Made by a program: the position numbers and the translations under genes. DNA of 64,000 bases, taken from positions 1 to 64,000 of the forward strand of contig NZ_JABJVV010000016.1 in the NCBI RefSeq assembly GCF_013155545.1. Direction: 5' to 3'. The DNA comes from Caenimonas soli. GTDB lineage: Bacteria; Pseudomonadota; Gammaproteobacteria; Burkholderiales; Burkholderiaceae_C. Positions 55,455 to 64,000 of this stretch are shown here, piece after piece. Below the pieces are notes generated by a model. That model did not search any database. It saw nothing but the letters and a program-made list of their open reading frames with translations, and was not told where the DNA came from. Positions within the stretch are counted from its first letter, which is position 1; every line of letters starts with the position of its first letter.

Positions 55455-56819
55455 CTAGCCCCAGGTCTTCGAAGCGATCGCCCACAGCCGCTCGGCTCGG
55501 CGCTGCGTTTCCTTCAGCGTGGCCTTGCGGTCTATGGTTGTCATCTCCCCGTTCTTGACCACCTGCACGCCGTCGACGAATACATCGGTGACGTCGCTGC
55601 CGTTAGCGTTGTAGACGAGGTTGGTGATCAGATTGGGCGTGTAGATCGGGTTGCACCAGGGCGTTTCCAGATCGACCAGCACGATATCGGCCTTCTTGCC
55701 GGCTTCCAGCGAGCCGATCTTGTCCGCCATGCCCACGGCACGCGCGCCACCCATGGTCGCCATCCGCAGCGCGTCGTAGCCATTGAGCATGCCGACGTCG
55801 CCGGTCTTCACGCGCGGGATCAGGATGCCAAAGCGCATGAACTTCCACAGGTCGTTGGAACACCAGTCGGAGCCGAACGACACATTCACCCCGGCCTCGT
55901 AGACCTTCTCCATCGGCGGGAAGTAGCCGCGCTTGGGCACGTGGAAGGAGGTGTGCGAGAGGTGCGCCTGAGAGGACGCGAAGATCTCGATGTCGGAGTC
56001 CGACAGGAACACGCAGTGGAAGCCGATCGTGTTCGGACCCATGATGCCGAGCTTCTGGCCCAGCTCGATCGGACGCATGCCGTACTGCTTCAGCACGAAC
56101 TCGGTCTCGCCCGGCACTTCGGCGATGTGGATGTTGAGGCCGACGCCCTGCGAGGCGGCGAGGTCGCGGCACTGCTCGATCGCATCGGCGGAACAGTACC
56201 CCGGGCCCGCCGGCGAGATGCGGGTGGTGATGCGGCCGTCGGCCTTGCCGTGCCAGTTCTCGAACAGTTCGCGCGCGTTGTCCAGGCCCCGCGCCACCAT
56301 CCCCGTGTCCCAGGGGCGATCCATGACCGTGGCGCCCAGCTTGGAGGTGTCGGTCCCCCAGATCATCTCGCTCAGGATGCCGCGCGCGCCCAGGTCGACC
56401 AGTGCCGGCGCGGTGTGCTTCTCGTCGTTCCAGGTATTGCTGATGGTCGTGGTGCCTGTCATCACCATCTCCATCCCGTGCGTGAGCGCGGCCCAGTAGA
56501 GGTCTTCGCCCTCGGCCCGTGAGGCCACAGGCAACGCCCGCTTGTAGAGGCCGGCAGAATTGGCCTTGCCGGGCACGTCTTCGGTCAGCCCCTTGATATA
56601 CGCGCCCACCAGGTGCGTATGCGTGTTCACCATGCCGGGGATGACGGCTTTGCCGCTGGCATCGACCGTGCGCTCGGCGCGGAACTGGGCGCGGTCGAAA
56701 TCGCTCCCGTCACCGACGTAGGTGATGGTCGAGCCGTCGAACGCGACGACACCCTTCTCGATGACACGGTTTGTGTCCACCGGGATGACGTAACCCCCTT
56801 CAATCAGTACTCGTGTCAT
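55455..56819 (-). CDS. metal-dependent amidohydrolase (AtzA/TrzA/SsnA group)
   Basis: This is a 454-residue member of the amidohydrolase superfamily with a TIM barrel and flanking beta domain. Metal and catalytic residues: H67/H69 (NTHTHLVG), H231 and E234 (IHIAE), H268 (GFHCV) and D318 (FGSDW). The group removes amino or chloro groups from rings, or opens small cyclic amides. A hydrolytic step before or after the neighbouring amidase is likely (inference). It lies 11 bp after the amidase gene. Confidence 0.87.
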   Translation of the reverse strand: MTRVLIEGGYVIPVDTNRVIEKGVVAFDGSTITYVGDGSDFDRAQFRAERTVDASGKAVIPGMVNTHTHLVGAYIKGLTEDVPGKANSAGLYKRALPVASRAEGEDLYWAALTHGMEMVMTGTTTISNTWNDEKHTAPALVDLGARGILSEMIWGTDTSKLGATVMDRPWDTGMVARGLDNARELFENWHGKADGRITTRISPAGPGYCSADAIEQCRDLAASQGVGLNIHIAEVPGETEFVLKQYGMRPIELGQKLGIMGPNTIGFHCVFLSDSDIEIFASSQAHLSHTSFHVPKRGYFPPMEKVYEAGVNVSFGSDWCSNDLWKFMRFGILIPRVKTGDVGMLNGYDALRMATMGGARAVGMADKIGSLEAGKKADIVLVDLETPWCNPIYTPNLITNLVYNANGSDVTDVFVDGVQVVKNGEMTTIDRKATLKETQRRAERLWAIASKTWG

Positions 56820-56830
56820 TTACTTCTCCT

Positions 56831-58249
56831 TCACACGCTTGTTGAAACCGGACGATTGGGCATGGCGAACGGTGCCGCGCTCTCGAAAGCGCGCGCGACG
56901 CGCAGGACCAGGTCTTCTCGGTATTTCGCCGCGACGATCTGCATCCCCACGGGCAATCCGCTCTTCGTGAAGCCGCAGGGCACCGAGGCCGCCGGCTGCT
57001 GCGTCAGGTTGAACGGATAGGTGAATGGCGACCAAGCGATCCACGCCTGCTGCTCGTCGGCGTAGGGGGTCACCCGGTTCACCTCGAATGGCGGGATCGC
57101 GACCGTCGGGGTGAGCAGCACGTCGTACTTCTCGTGGAACAGCGCCATGTGCGTGCCCAGGCTGCCGCAGGCGTCGATGGCCGCCAGGTATTCCATGTGG
57201 TCGAACTTCTGGCCGAGGTCGGCGAAGCGCTGCAGGCCGGGGTCCAGTAGGGCCCACTTCTCGCGCGGGATCGAGCGGCGCAGGTTGGCGGCGCCGCTCC
57301 ACCAGAGCGCCTCGAAGTGGCGGGTGGGGTCCTCGAAGCCGGGGTCTACCTGTTCGACGATGGCGCCCAGGGCCGCCAGCTTTTCCGCGCCGGCCACGAC
57401 CGCCGCGCGCACCTCCGGGTCCACACTCGCGTAGCCGAGGGTGGGACTGAGCGCGACCCGCAGGCCCGTGATGCCGGCGTCGATGCCGACGCGGTAGTCG
57501 ATGGGGCGATGCGGCAGGCTGTGCCAGTCCCGGACGTCGGGCTGCGCCATCACCGTCAGCATCGCGGCCGCGTCCGTGACGGACCGCGTCATCGGGCCGA
57601 GGTGGGCAACTCGGCCGAACGGGCTCAACGGATAGGCGGGCACCAGGCCGAACGTTGGCTTCAGCCCGAACACGCCGCTAAAAGAAGATGGGATGCGGAT
57701 CGAGCCGCCGCCGTCGGTGCCAATGTGCAGGCAGCCCATGCCGAGTGCGGCGGCGACGCCCGCGCCGCCGCTGGAGCCACCCGGCGTCATCGCCAGGTTC
57801 CACGGGTTGCGCGTGACGCCGTGCTGTGGCGAATCGCAGACGCCCTTCCAGCCGAACTCGGGCGTCGTCGTCTTGCCGAGAAGGATGGCCCCGTTCTCGC
57901 GCAACCGCGCGACGGCCGGGGCGTCCTCGGCCCACGGCTGCTTCGCGTCGATCGTCTTGGAGCCGCGCAGTGTAGGCCAGCCCCGCGCGAGGAGCAGATC
58001 CTTGACGGTGGTGGGAATGCCGTCGACCAGCCCCGCCGGCTGGCCTTTCGCCCAGCGCGCTTCGGAAGCAACCGCGTCGGCTTGCGCCGATTCGAGGTCA
58101 AGGTGACTGAATGCATTGACGGCGCCTTCGCACTGCTCGATGCGTTCCTTGACCGCCGCCAGAACTTCCACCGGTGAAACCTCCTTCCGGCGGTACAGCG
58201 TCAAGAGCGTCTGGGCATCGGTATCGGCGAGGGAGGTTCGGCTGTTCAC
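56831..58249 (-). CDS. amidase-signature hydrolase
   Basis: This 472-residue protein has a canonical amidase signature: K83 (TVKDLL), cis-serine S159 (TPGGSSGGAG) and nucleophile S183 (GTDGGGSIRIP), with 24-residue spacing. It is closer to classical amidases and GatA-like enzymes than the atypical amidase of accessory region 1. It releases ammonia or amine from an amide. The first base of its ATG is shared with the last base of the upstream dehydrogenase stop codon (58249). Confidence 0.9.
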   Translation of the reverse strand: MNSRTSLADTDAQTLLTLYRRKEVSPVEVLAAVKERIEQCEGAVNAFSHLDLESAQADAVASEARWAKGQPAGLVDGIPTTVKDLLLARGWPTLRGSKTIDAKQPWAEDAPAVARLRENGAILLGKTTTPEFGWKGVCDSPQHGVTRNPWNLAMTPGGSSGGAGVAAALGMGCLHIGTDGGGSIRIPSSFSGVFGLKPTFGLVPAYPLSPFGRVAHLGPMTRSVTDAAAMLTVMAQPDVRDWHSLPHRPIDYRVGIDAGITGLRVALSPTLGYASVDPEVRAAVVAGAEKLAALGAIVEQVDPGFEDPTRHFEALWWSGAANLRRSIPREKWALLDPGLQRFADLGQKFDHMEYLAAIDACGSLGTHMALFHEKYDVLLTPTVAIPPFEVNRVTPYADEQQAWIAWSPFTYPFNLTQQPAASVPCGFTKSGLPVGMQIVAAKYREDLVLRVARAFESAAPFAMPNRPVSTSV

Positions 58250-59205
58250 TAGTATTGCCTTTGAGGATCGACCACGTTCTGCAGGGTGCCGCGTTCCAGG
58301 TAAGCCTGCAGGTTGCGCAGGAAGTGCGGCGCCACGTCCTCCGGGATCAGGGGCCCCGAGAGGTGCGGAGTCATGGAAACCTTGGGGTGATCCCAGAACG
58401 GATGCTCCGGGGGCAGGGGTTCGGTGGCGAAGACGTCCATGGTGGCGTGGCCGACACGGCCGCTGTCTAGCGCTTCCAGCAGCGCGGGCTCGTCGACCAG
58501 ATCGCCGCGGCCGACGTTCACCAGATGCACGCCGGGGCGCACCGCAGCGAGCGCTTCGCGCCCGATCAGGCGACGCGTCTCGTCCGTCTTGGGCAGCACG
58601 AGCACCACTGTGCTCGCGCTGGACAGGAAGTCGCGAAGGCCCTCAGGGCCGACGAAGAGCCGGTCGACTTCCGGCGAGGGCGTGTCCGAGCGGCGCCAGC
58701 CGACCACCTTCGCGCCCAGGGCGCGGAAGGCCTTCGCCACTTCGGAGCCGATCTCACCGAGGCCGGCGATCCCTATCGTTTCCTGCCGCACGGAACCGAG
58801 TTCGACGTAGCCCCACTCGCGCCTTCGCCGCAGCGAATCGGTGGCTTCGGTCTTGAGCGTCCGGCGCAGGACGGCCGCCAGCACGTACTCCACCATGCGC
58901 GGTGCGATCAGCCGCCCGTCGGTCCGTGTGAGGATGACGGAGTCCTTGAACGGCCATTTGACGCCGGAGACGTCTTCCACGCCCGCGCCCATCTTCTGGA
59001 TCCACTTCAGGCGGGGCATGGACTTCGTCATCGCGAGCGGAAAGCCCCAGCCGTACAGGATTTCCGTCGTCGGCAGATGCGGCGCGGCCTCCTCCGGGGT
59101 GGTCGCGAACGCGAAGTCGGCTTGCGCTGCGTCGGGCGAAAGCATCTCGACGAAGCGGGGAAGGTCGGTCGAGTACTTCGTGTACACCAGCACGCGGGGC
59201 TTCAT
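58249..59205 (-). CDS. D-2-hydroxyacid dehydrogenase (glyoxylate/hydroxypyruvate reductase-like)
   Basis: This is a 318-residue NAD(P)-dependent oxidoreductase. The nucleotide-binding GLGEIG is at 148-153, catalytic R233 (NVGRGDLVDE), E262 (FATEPLPPEHPFW) and H281 (MTPHLSG). Arginines after the second beta strand (GWRRSD, about 169-174) favour NADPH. Relatives reduce glyoxylate, hydroxypyruvate or similar oxoacids. Because a glycerate 2-kinase is divergent nearby, hydroxypyruvate or tartronate semialdehyde to D-glycerate is a reasonable role (inference). It overlaps gntR by four bases. Confidence 0.87.
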   Translation of the reverse strand: MKPRVLVYTKYSTDLPRFVEMLSPDAAQADFAFATTPEEAAPHLPTTEILYGWGFPLAMTKSMPRLKWIQKMGAGVEDVSGVKWPFKDSVILTRTDGRLIAPRMVEYVLAAVLRRTLKTEATDSLRRRREWGYVELGSVRQETIGIAGLGEIGSEVAKAFRALGAKVVGWRRSDTPSPEVDRLFVGPEGLRDFLSSASTVVLVLPKTDETRRLIGREALAAVRPGVHLVNVGRGDLVDEPALLEALDSGRVGHATMDVFATEPLPPEHPFWDHPKVSMTPHLSGPLIPEDVAPHFLRNLQAYLERGTLQNVVDPQRQY

Positions 59206-59927
59206 GAGTCAGCCCCCGCTTTCCGACGCTCAGACACGGCATCGGCGCCCGGCCCCGCCTCGTGGCTCTGCAGGTTGGCGACGAGCAGCTTGCCTTCCTC
59301 GAGGTTGTGGCGTTGCGCCTCGCGCTCCGCCGCGTCGGGGTCTCCAGAGATCAGCGCCTGCACGATAGGCTCGTGCTGTTTCAGGATCGCGGCGCAGTCC
59401 ACCGTCAGCGCGTTGGAACAGGCGATGTAGCGCCGCGTCTGCTGCTCGATGATCGTGTACTGCTGCTGCAGCCGGCGATGGTCGGCCAGCTTCACGATCA
59501 GTGAATGCAGCTCGGCATCGCGCTTATCGACGGCGCCCCGGTCATCCCGCTCAGCCGCATCTTGGATGCGCTGCAGCGCGCCCGACAACTCCGCCGCCTT
59601 GGCGGGCGTCATCCGCTCGGTGACCAGGCGTGCCGCCAGGCCTTCCAGCGAACTGCGCAGCGTGTAGAGCTCCCAGGCGTCCTTCGCGGACAAGTTCGGC
59701 ACGGCCCAGCGCGTATAGGCCACCTGCTCTACCAAGCCTTCGTGAACCAGTAGGCTCAGCGCCGCGCGCACCGTGCCGCGGCTCAACTGGAATTGATCGG
59801 CCAGCCAAGTTTCGACCAGCCGGTAACCCGGCGGGAATTCGCCTGACAACACCTTGGCCCGCAGCGCGGCGGCTGCCTGGCGCTCCAGGGGTGCTTTCTT
59901 GATTTGCTGTGCGAGTCCGGTTTTCAT
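59202..59927 (-). CDS. GntR-family regulator of accessory region 2
   Basis: This is a 241-residue regulator. The N-terminal winged helix has YRLVETWLADQFQLSRGTVRAALSLLVHEGLVEQV (about residues 35-69). An FCD-type effector domain follows, with the metal-site pattern DAELHSLIV, then HEPIVQALISGD and a late RHNLEEG. It heads the operon, overlapping the dehydrogenase by four bases, and is divergent from the glycerate kinase gene, so it probably controls both directions. Confidence 0.86.
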   Translation of the reverse strand: MKTGLAQQIKKAPLERQAAAALRAKVLSGEFPPGYRLVETWLADQFQLSRGTVRAALSLLVHEGLVEQVAYTRWAVPNLSAKDAWELYTLRSSLEGLAARLVTERMTPAKAAELSGALQRIQDAAERDDRGAVDKRDAELHSLIVKLADHRRLQQQYTIIEQQTRRYIACSNALTVDCAAILKQHEPIVQALISGDPDAAEREAQRHNLEEGKLLVANLQSHEAGPGADAVSERRKAGADS

Positions 59928-59949
59928 GTTTGATATGTTTCAGGCCCTA

Positions 59950-59992
59950 TTTTTAGTCAACTTTTGCTGATTGTCAACAATCAATCATTGAT
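59950..59992. promoter_or_regulatory. divergent GntR control region with two inverted repeats
   Basis: On the minus strand, TTGACA (59972-59977) and TAAAAA (59950-59955), 16 bp apart, form the gntR operon promoter. GATTGT-CA-ACAATC (59969-59982) overlaps its -35 box, and ATCAA-TCA-TTGAT (59980-59992) follows. A GATAAT (59990-59995) on the plus strand may be the -10 of the glycerate kinase promoter. The repeats are good operator candidates for the adjacent regulator. Confidence 0.55.
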
Positions 59993-60027
59993 AATCGACA
60001 CCGGAACATACATACCAGGGACACGCC

Positions 60028-61392
60028 TTGAAAACCACCAATTTCCGGTACGTGAAAAATGCGGATGAGCTGTTGTCGCACGGCCATCCTGAGCTGAGGC
60101 TCGATGCCCTGCGCATCCTGGAGCGGGTGCTTGGCGAGGTGAATCCCTACGCCCGGTCGCTGGCCTTGTTGCGGCTCGAGGAAGATGCACTGGTCGTCGG
60201 CGGCCGGCGTCATGCCTTGGCGCCGCATCAGCGGGTGTGGTTCATCGGCGCCGGCAAGGCGTCATTCCCGATCGCCAGGGCGGTGGAAGACATACTCGGC
60301 GCGCGCCTGGCGGGCGGGCTCGTCGTCTGCAAGGGCGAACAGGAGCGCGGGCTGGAACGCATAGCGATGCTGCGCGCGGATCACCCGGTTCCTTCCGCGG
60401 CAAGCGTCGCCGGCGCGAAGCAGGCACTGGCGCTGTGCGCCGGCGTCGCGGCGGGCGACATCGTCATCAGCGGCATCACCGGCGGCAGCTCCGCGCTGTT
60501 GACGCTGCCGTGCGAGGGCCTTGAACTGGATGACGTCCAGGAACTCACCAAGCTGCTGCTGACCTGCGGCGCCAACATAGTCGAGATCAACGCGGTCCGC
60601 AAGCATGCGTCGCAGGTGGGCGGCGGCCGCCTGGCGATGGCGCTGGATCCGCAGGTGCGCATCATTAACATCACGGCTTCGGACGTGATCGGCGACGCGC
60701 TTGACTACGTGACCGACCCGACCGTGCCGGACACTTCCACCGTTGCCGACGCTCGCGCCACCTTGACGCGCTACGCGCTGTGGGACCGGGTTCCGGCCCG
60801 CGTCGCCAGCTTCTTCGGCGAAGGCGGACCGGTGCGGGAAACGCCGAAGCAGCTGCCGCACCCCATCCAGAACGAACTGCTGCTGTCCGCCTCCAGTGCC
60901 GCTGACGCCGCGCTGATGGCGGCGTCGCAGCTAGGCTACAGCACCCTGCTGCTGTCCTCTTGCTTCGAGGGCGAGAGCTCCAGCCTTGGGCACGTATTCG
61001 CTTCCATCGCGCGCGAGATCGTCTACCGCGAGGGGCCTGTCCGCCCCCCCTGCGCCGTCATTGGCGGAGGCGAGACGATCGTGACGATGGGCGGCTTCGG
61101 CGGCCGCGGCGGCCCCAACCAGGAATTCGCGCTCGCGGGCGCGATGCACCTGCCGGACGCGCAGGTGGTCCTGCTCGGCGCCGACACCGACGGCACGGAC
61201 GGCCCGACCGATCTGGCCGGCGGCTTGTGCGACGCGCTGACCCGCCAGGACGCCGCTGCCCGCCACATCGACGTGGCGAAGGCGCTGCTGGAGCACCGGG
61301 CCAGCGACGCGCTGCAGGCGCTATCGGACGCAGTGGTCACGGGCGCCACAGGGTCTAACGTGAACGACCTCAAGCTGATGCTCATTCGCTAG
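60028..61392 (+). CDS. glycerate 2-kinase (MOFRL-type, GckA/TtuD family)
   Basis: This 454-residue kinase makes 2-phosphoglycerate from D-glycerate. The N-terminal domain has [19 protein letters not shown] and [13 protein letters not shown], then [16 protein letters not shown]. The C-terminal MOFRL region has [25 protein letters not shown] and [18 protein letters not shown]. The start is a TTG at 60028 after an AGGGA site; a GTG eight codons later is an alternative. It is divergent from the GntR operon and upstream of an acyl-CoA synthetase. Confidence 0.9.
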   Translation: MKTTNFRYVKNADELLSHGHPELRLDALRILERVLGEVNPYARSLALLRLEEDALVVGGRRHALAPHQRVWFIGAGKASFPIARAVEDILGARLAGGLVVCKGEQERGLERIAMLRADHPVPSAASVAGAKQALALCAGVAAGDIVISGITGGSSALLTLPCEGLELDDVQELTKLLLTCGANIVEINAVRKHASQVGGGRLAMALDPQVRIINITASDVIGDALDYVTDPTVPDTSTVADARATLTRYALWDRVPARVASFFGEGGPVRETPKQLPHPIQNELLLSASSAADAALMAASQLGYSTLLLSSCFEGESSSLGHVFASIAREIVYREGPVRPPCAVIGGGETIVTMGGFGGRGGPNQEFALAGAMHLPDAQVVLLGADTDGTDGPTDLAGGLCDALTRQDAAARHIDVAKALLEHRASDALQALSDAVVTGATGSNVNDLKLMLIR

Positions 61393-61454
61393 CCGCGCCG
61401 CGTTCCTCTAAGCTGCACGGATCAAAGACCGCAATTTACCCTCCAAGGAGAAGT

Positions 61455-63149
61455 ATGCGAAAACTGGAGACCAGTCACGATGCAGGGAGCACGGCGGTGC
61501 CGCTCATCGAAGAGACGATCGGGCGCCACTTCGAGGCAATGGCCCGTCGCTTCCCCGACCGCGATGCGCTGGTGTCGCGACACCAGCGCAGGCGCTTCAC
61601 GTATCGCGAGCTCGACACGGCATCGAGCCAATTGGCCAGCGGCCTGATGCGCTGCGGCCTTGCGGCCGGCGCCCGCGTCGGCATCTGGGCGCACAACAGC
61701 TATGAGTGGCTGCTCATGCAACTCGCGACGGCCAAGGCCGGCCTCATCCTCGTCAACATCAATCCCGCCTACCGCGTCACCGAGCTCGAGTACGCGCTGA
61801 ATAAGGTGGGCTGCAAGCTGCTGGTGACGATGACGGCGTTCAAGACCAGCGACTACCTCGCCATCGTGCGCGAGCTGGCGCCTGAGCTGGCGACGGCGAC
61901 GCCCGGCAGGCTCCACTGCGCACGCGCGCCGCAACTGCAATGGGTTGTGCAACTTGGGGAACGGCCCGAGCCGGGCATGCTCAGCTTCGCGGAGCTCATG
62001 GCCAAGGGGGATGAGGCGGACCCGGCGGTGAAAAAGGTCGGTGCAGCCTTGAAAGCGACCGACCCGATCAACATCCAGTTCACGAGCGGCACCACGGGAT
62101 TCCCGAAGGGCGCGACCCTCACGCACCGCAACATCCTGAACAATGGCTTTTTCATCGGCGAGGCCATGAAGCTGTCGGAACACGACCGGCTCTGCATCCC
62201 GGTTCCGCTCTACCACTGCTTCGGCATGGTGCTCGGCAATCTTGCCTGCCTCACCCACGGCGCCGCCATTGTCTATCCCAATGACGGGTTCGATCCGCTG
62301 GCCGTGCTGGAAACGGTGCAGGCCGAGCGGTGCACGGGCCTGCACGGCGTGCCGACCATGTTCATCGCCGAGCTCGCGCACCCGCGGTTCGACGAGTTCG
62401 ACCTGTCTTCGCTCCGAACCGGCATCATGGCCGGCTCCCCTTGCCCGATCGAAGTGATGAAGCAGGTGGTCAGCCGCATGCGCATGAGCGAAGTCACCAT
62501 CGCCTACGGCATGACGGAAACGAGCCCCGTCAGCTGCCAGAGCACGACCGATACGCCGTTGGAGACGCGCGTTTCTACGGTCGGCCGGGTGCACCCGCAC
62601 CTGGAGATCAAGGTGGTCGATCCAGAAACCCGTGCGCTGCTGCCGGTGGGCGCCACCGGAGAGTTCTGCACCAAGGGGTATTCCGTCATGCATGGCTACT
62701 GGGGCGATTCAGAGAAAACGGCCGAAGCCATCGATGACGAGGGCTGGATGCACACCGGTGACCTGGCGACCATGGATGGACGCGGCTACGTGAACATCGT
62801 GGGCCGCATCAAGGATATGGTGATCCGCGGCGGCGAGAACGTGTACCCGCGCGAGATCGAGGAATTCCTGTACTGTCATCCCGCCGTGTCCGACGTGCAG
62901 GTCGTCGGCGTCCCCGATGCCAAATACGGCGAGGAGCTGTGCGCCTGGATCGTGCTCAAGCCTGGTCACCACGTGGAGGCAGAGGACATACGCGCTTTCT
63001 GCAAGGGGCAGATTGCGCACTACAAGGTGCCGCGATACGTGAGGTTCGTGGACCGTTTTCCCATGACGATCACCGGGAAGATTCAGAAATTCGTCATGCG
63101 GGACATCATGAAGGCGGAGCTCAACATCGCCGAGCAGCGGACCGCGTAG
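61455..63149 (+). CDS. AMP-binding acyl-CoA synthetase (medium/long-chain type)
   Basis: This is a 564-residue adenylate-forming ligase. The ATP loop is [15 protein letters not shown], followed by [40 protein letters not shown], and the C-terminal lysine in [13 protein letters not shown]. It activates a carboxylic acid to acyl-CoA. AAGGAG lies at good spacing before ATG 61455. It is 62 bp after the glycerate kinase and may be co-transcribed. Sequence alone does not reveal whether it serves the regional pathway or general fatty acids. Confidence 0.9.
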   Translation: MRKLETSHDAGSTAVPLIEETIGRHFEAMARRFPDRDALVSRHQRRRFTYRELDTASSQLASGLMRCGLAAGARVGIWAHNSYEWLLMQLATAKAGLILVNINPAYRVTELEYALNKVGCKLLVTMTAFKTSDYLAIVRELAPELATATPGRLHCARAPQLQWVVQLGERPEPGMLSFAELMAKGDEADPAVKKVGAALKATDPINIQFTSGTTGFPKGATLTHRNILNNGFFIGEAMKLSEHDRLCIPVPLYHCFGMVLGNLACLTHGAAIVYPNDGFDPLAVLETVQAERCTGLHGVPTMFIAELAHPRFDEFDLSSLRTGIMAGSPCPIEVMKQVVSRMRMSEVTIAYGMTETSPVSCQSTTDTPLETRVSTVGRVHPHLEIKVVDPETRALLPVGATGEFCTKGYSVMHGYWGDSEKTAEAIDDEGWMHTGDLATMDGRGYVNIVGRIKDMVIRGGENVYPREIEEFLYCHPAVSDVQVVGVPDAKYGEELCAWIVLKPGHHVEAEDIRAFCKGQIAHYKVPRYVRFVDRFPMTITGKIQKFVMRDIMKAELNIAEQRTA

Positions 63150-63173
63150 CGGCAAGCGTCAGGGACCGCCACC

Positions 63174-63554
63174 TCAGCGGTTACACCCCAGGCGCGACTT
63201 GCGCGGCAACAGCAGCACCGGTATCAGGAGCAGCAGCGCCAGCGCGAGCAGCGTGGCGAACCCCGGCATGTGGCCGAAGCCGCGCCCGTGCACGTACGCG
63301 CTGGCGATCCGGAAGATCTGGTAACCCGCAGACGCGATGCCCAGCCACCAGGCCCAGGCATGGCGCTGCCACAAGCCGAAGGTCACCAGCGCGGCGATCA
63401 GCAGCGCGATCCACAGGGTGGGTTGCGCCAGGCTGTGCCCCAGGGCGCGGAAGCTGCCGGTGCGCTGGAAGTGGTAGACGGTACCGCTCACGAGCAGCGC
63501 ACCATAGGCGGCGCAAGACAGGGAGGCGAGGCGGATCTGGGTATGGGCGGACAT
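63174..63554 (-). CDS. small multi-pass membrane protein of unknown function (126 aa)
   Basis: The 126-residue product has about four hydrophobic segments (SLSCAAYGALLVSGTVY, LWIALLIAALVTFGLW, WAWWLGIASAGYQIF and FATLLALALLLLIPVLLL) and a short basic C-terminus. The layout fits a small four-helix inner-membrane protein. I recognise no functional motif. It is convergent with the acyl-CoA synthetase, with a 24-bp gap. Confidence 0.65.
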   Translation of the reverse strand: MSAHTQIRLASLSCAAYGALLVSGTVYHFQRTGSFRALGHSLAQPTLWIALLIAALVTFGLWQRHAWAWWLGIASAGYQIFRIASAYVHGRGFGHMPGFATLLALALLLLIPVLLLPRKSRLGCNR

Positions 63555-63635
63555 GCGGGCAATATAGTGGAGGCGCAGAGGGAAGTGAACCCAGCGCGGC
63601 CATTCGCTCGCTTGTTGTTGGAGAAACTCGACACC

Positions 63636-64000
63636 TCAGCCCCGCGCGTTCTCGCGCAACGGCGCAATCACAAACCGGTACTTCACATCGCTTCACAGCA
63701 TGCGTTCGTAAGCCTCGTTGATCTGAGCCATCGCGATCGGTTCGATGTCGGCCACGATGCCGTGCTCGGCGCAGAAGTCGAGCATCTGCTGCGTCTCGGG
63801 GATGCCGCCGATCAGCGAGCCGGCCAGGCGGCGGCGCTTCATGATCAGGCCGAACACCCCGGGCCAGGGATGGGGCGAGGACGGCGCGCCCACCAGGGTC
63901 ATGGTACCGTCCAGCTTCAAGAGGGTCAGGAACGGATCGAGGTCGTGCGGGGCGGCCACGGTGTTCAGGATGAAGTCGAAGCTGTTGAGGTGGGCGTTCA
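63636..64000 (-). pseudogene. zinc-type alcohol dehydrogenase, 3' part, with premature TGA
   Basis: From the right edge the minus strand reads NSFDFILNTVAAPHDLDPF, VGAPSSPHPWPG, then IMKRRRLAGSLIGGIPETQQM and VADIEPIAMAQINEAYERML. This is the C-terminal half of a YahK/AdhC-type NAD(P)-dependent alcohol dehydrogenase. A TGA at 63693-63695 follows ERML. The same frame then continues SDVKYRFVIAPLRENARG to a second TGA (63636-63638). The sequence after the first stop is the family C-terminus, so the stop looks like a nonsense change, for example CGA to TGA. A sequencing error is the alternative. The catalytic zinc residues are outside the window. Confidence 0.75.

Overview
The window is a GC-rich chromosomal segment of a betaproteobacterium, most likely a Burkholderiales member near the Comamonadaceae (Variovorax/Ramlibacter/Polaromonas type). 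The evidence is gene order: leuS-lptE, exbB-exbD-dapB-bamE divergent from fur, hpf-ptsN-hprK, and ssb-MFS-uvrA. No rRNA, tRNA or CRISPR array was seen. The assignment rests on recognised families and synteny, not on a database search.

Layout. 1-145 is the 5' end of an IS4-type transposase running off the left edge. 146-889 has no gene. It holds short palindromes and two related ~220-bp elements (365-585 and 642-860), each built from nested inverted repeats; the stems differ in sequence between copies but still pair. 890-9851 is mostly housekeeping on the minus strand: an ornithine aminotransferase fused to an arginine-dihydrolase-like domain, its Lrp-type regulator, lptE, leuS, exbD, exbB, dapB and bamE, with fur divergent. 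9891-12421 holds hprK, ptsN, hpf and two small unknown proteins. 12579-15573 has a patatin-like protein, corA with a hairpin-rich leader, and a nucleosidase. 15642-21234 is a dipeptide ABC operon (dppBCDFA), preceded by fadD and the three-gene proton-translocating transhydrogenase. 26218-31249 has a metallophosphoesterase, two unknown proteins, a Nudix hydrolase with mnmA, and a YihY protein.

Accessory region 1 (31463-44043) is a tightly packed minus-strand catabolic operon read divergently from a GntR regulator. In transcription order it encodes a class III aminotransferase, an M29/NicX-like metalloenzyme, a crotonase-fold protein, a CaiB-type CoA-transferase, a complete LivKHMGF-type ABC importer, an amidase and a D-2-hydroxyglutarate/D-lactate-type FAD dehydrogenase. 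The conserved block ssb-MFS-uvrA (44108-48992) separates it from accessory region 2.

Accessory region 2 (49068-63149) repeats the same design with different parts: a GntR regulator heading an operon with a D-2-hydroxyacid dehydrogenase, an amidase, a metal-dependent amidohydrolase, another branched-chain-type importer (with a fused LivM-LivG), a NIPSNAP protein and a second class III aminotransferase. Divergent from it are a glycerate 2-kinase and an acyl-CoA synthetase. The dehydrogenase/glycerate kinase pair suggests that part of the substrate carbon enters glycolysis as D-glycerate and 2-phosphoglycerate (inference). The two GntR promoter regions share an identical 10-mer inside inverted repeats. 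The right end has a small membrane protein and the 3' part of a zinc alcohol dehydrogenase interrupted by an in-frame TGA 18 codons before its natural stop.
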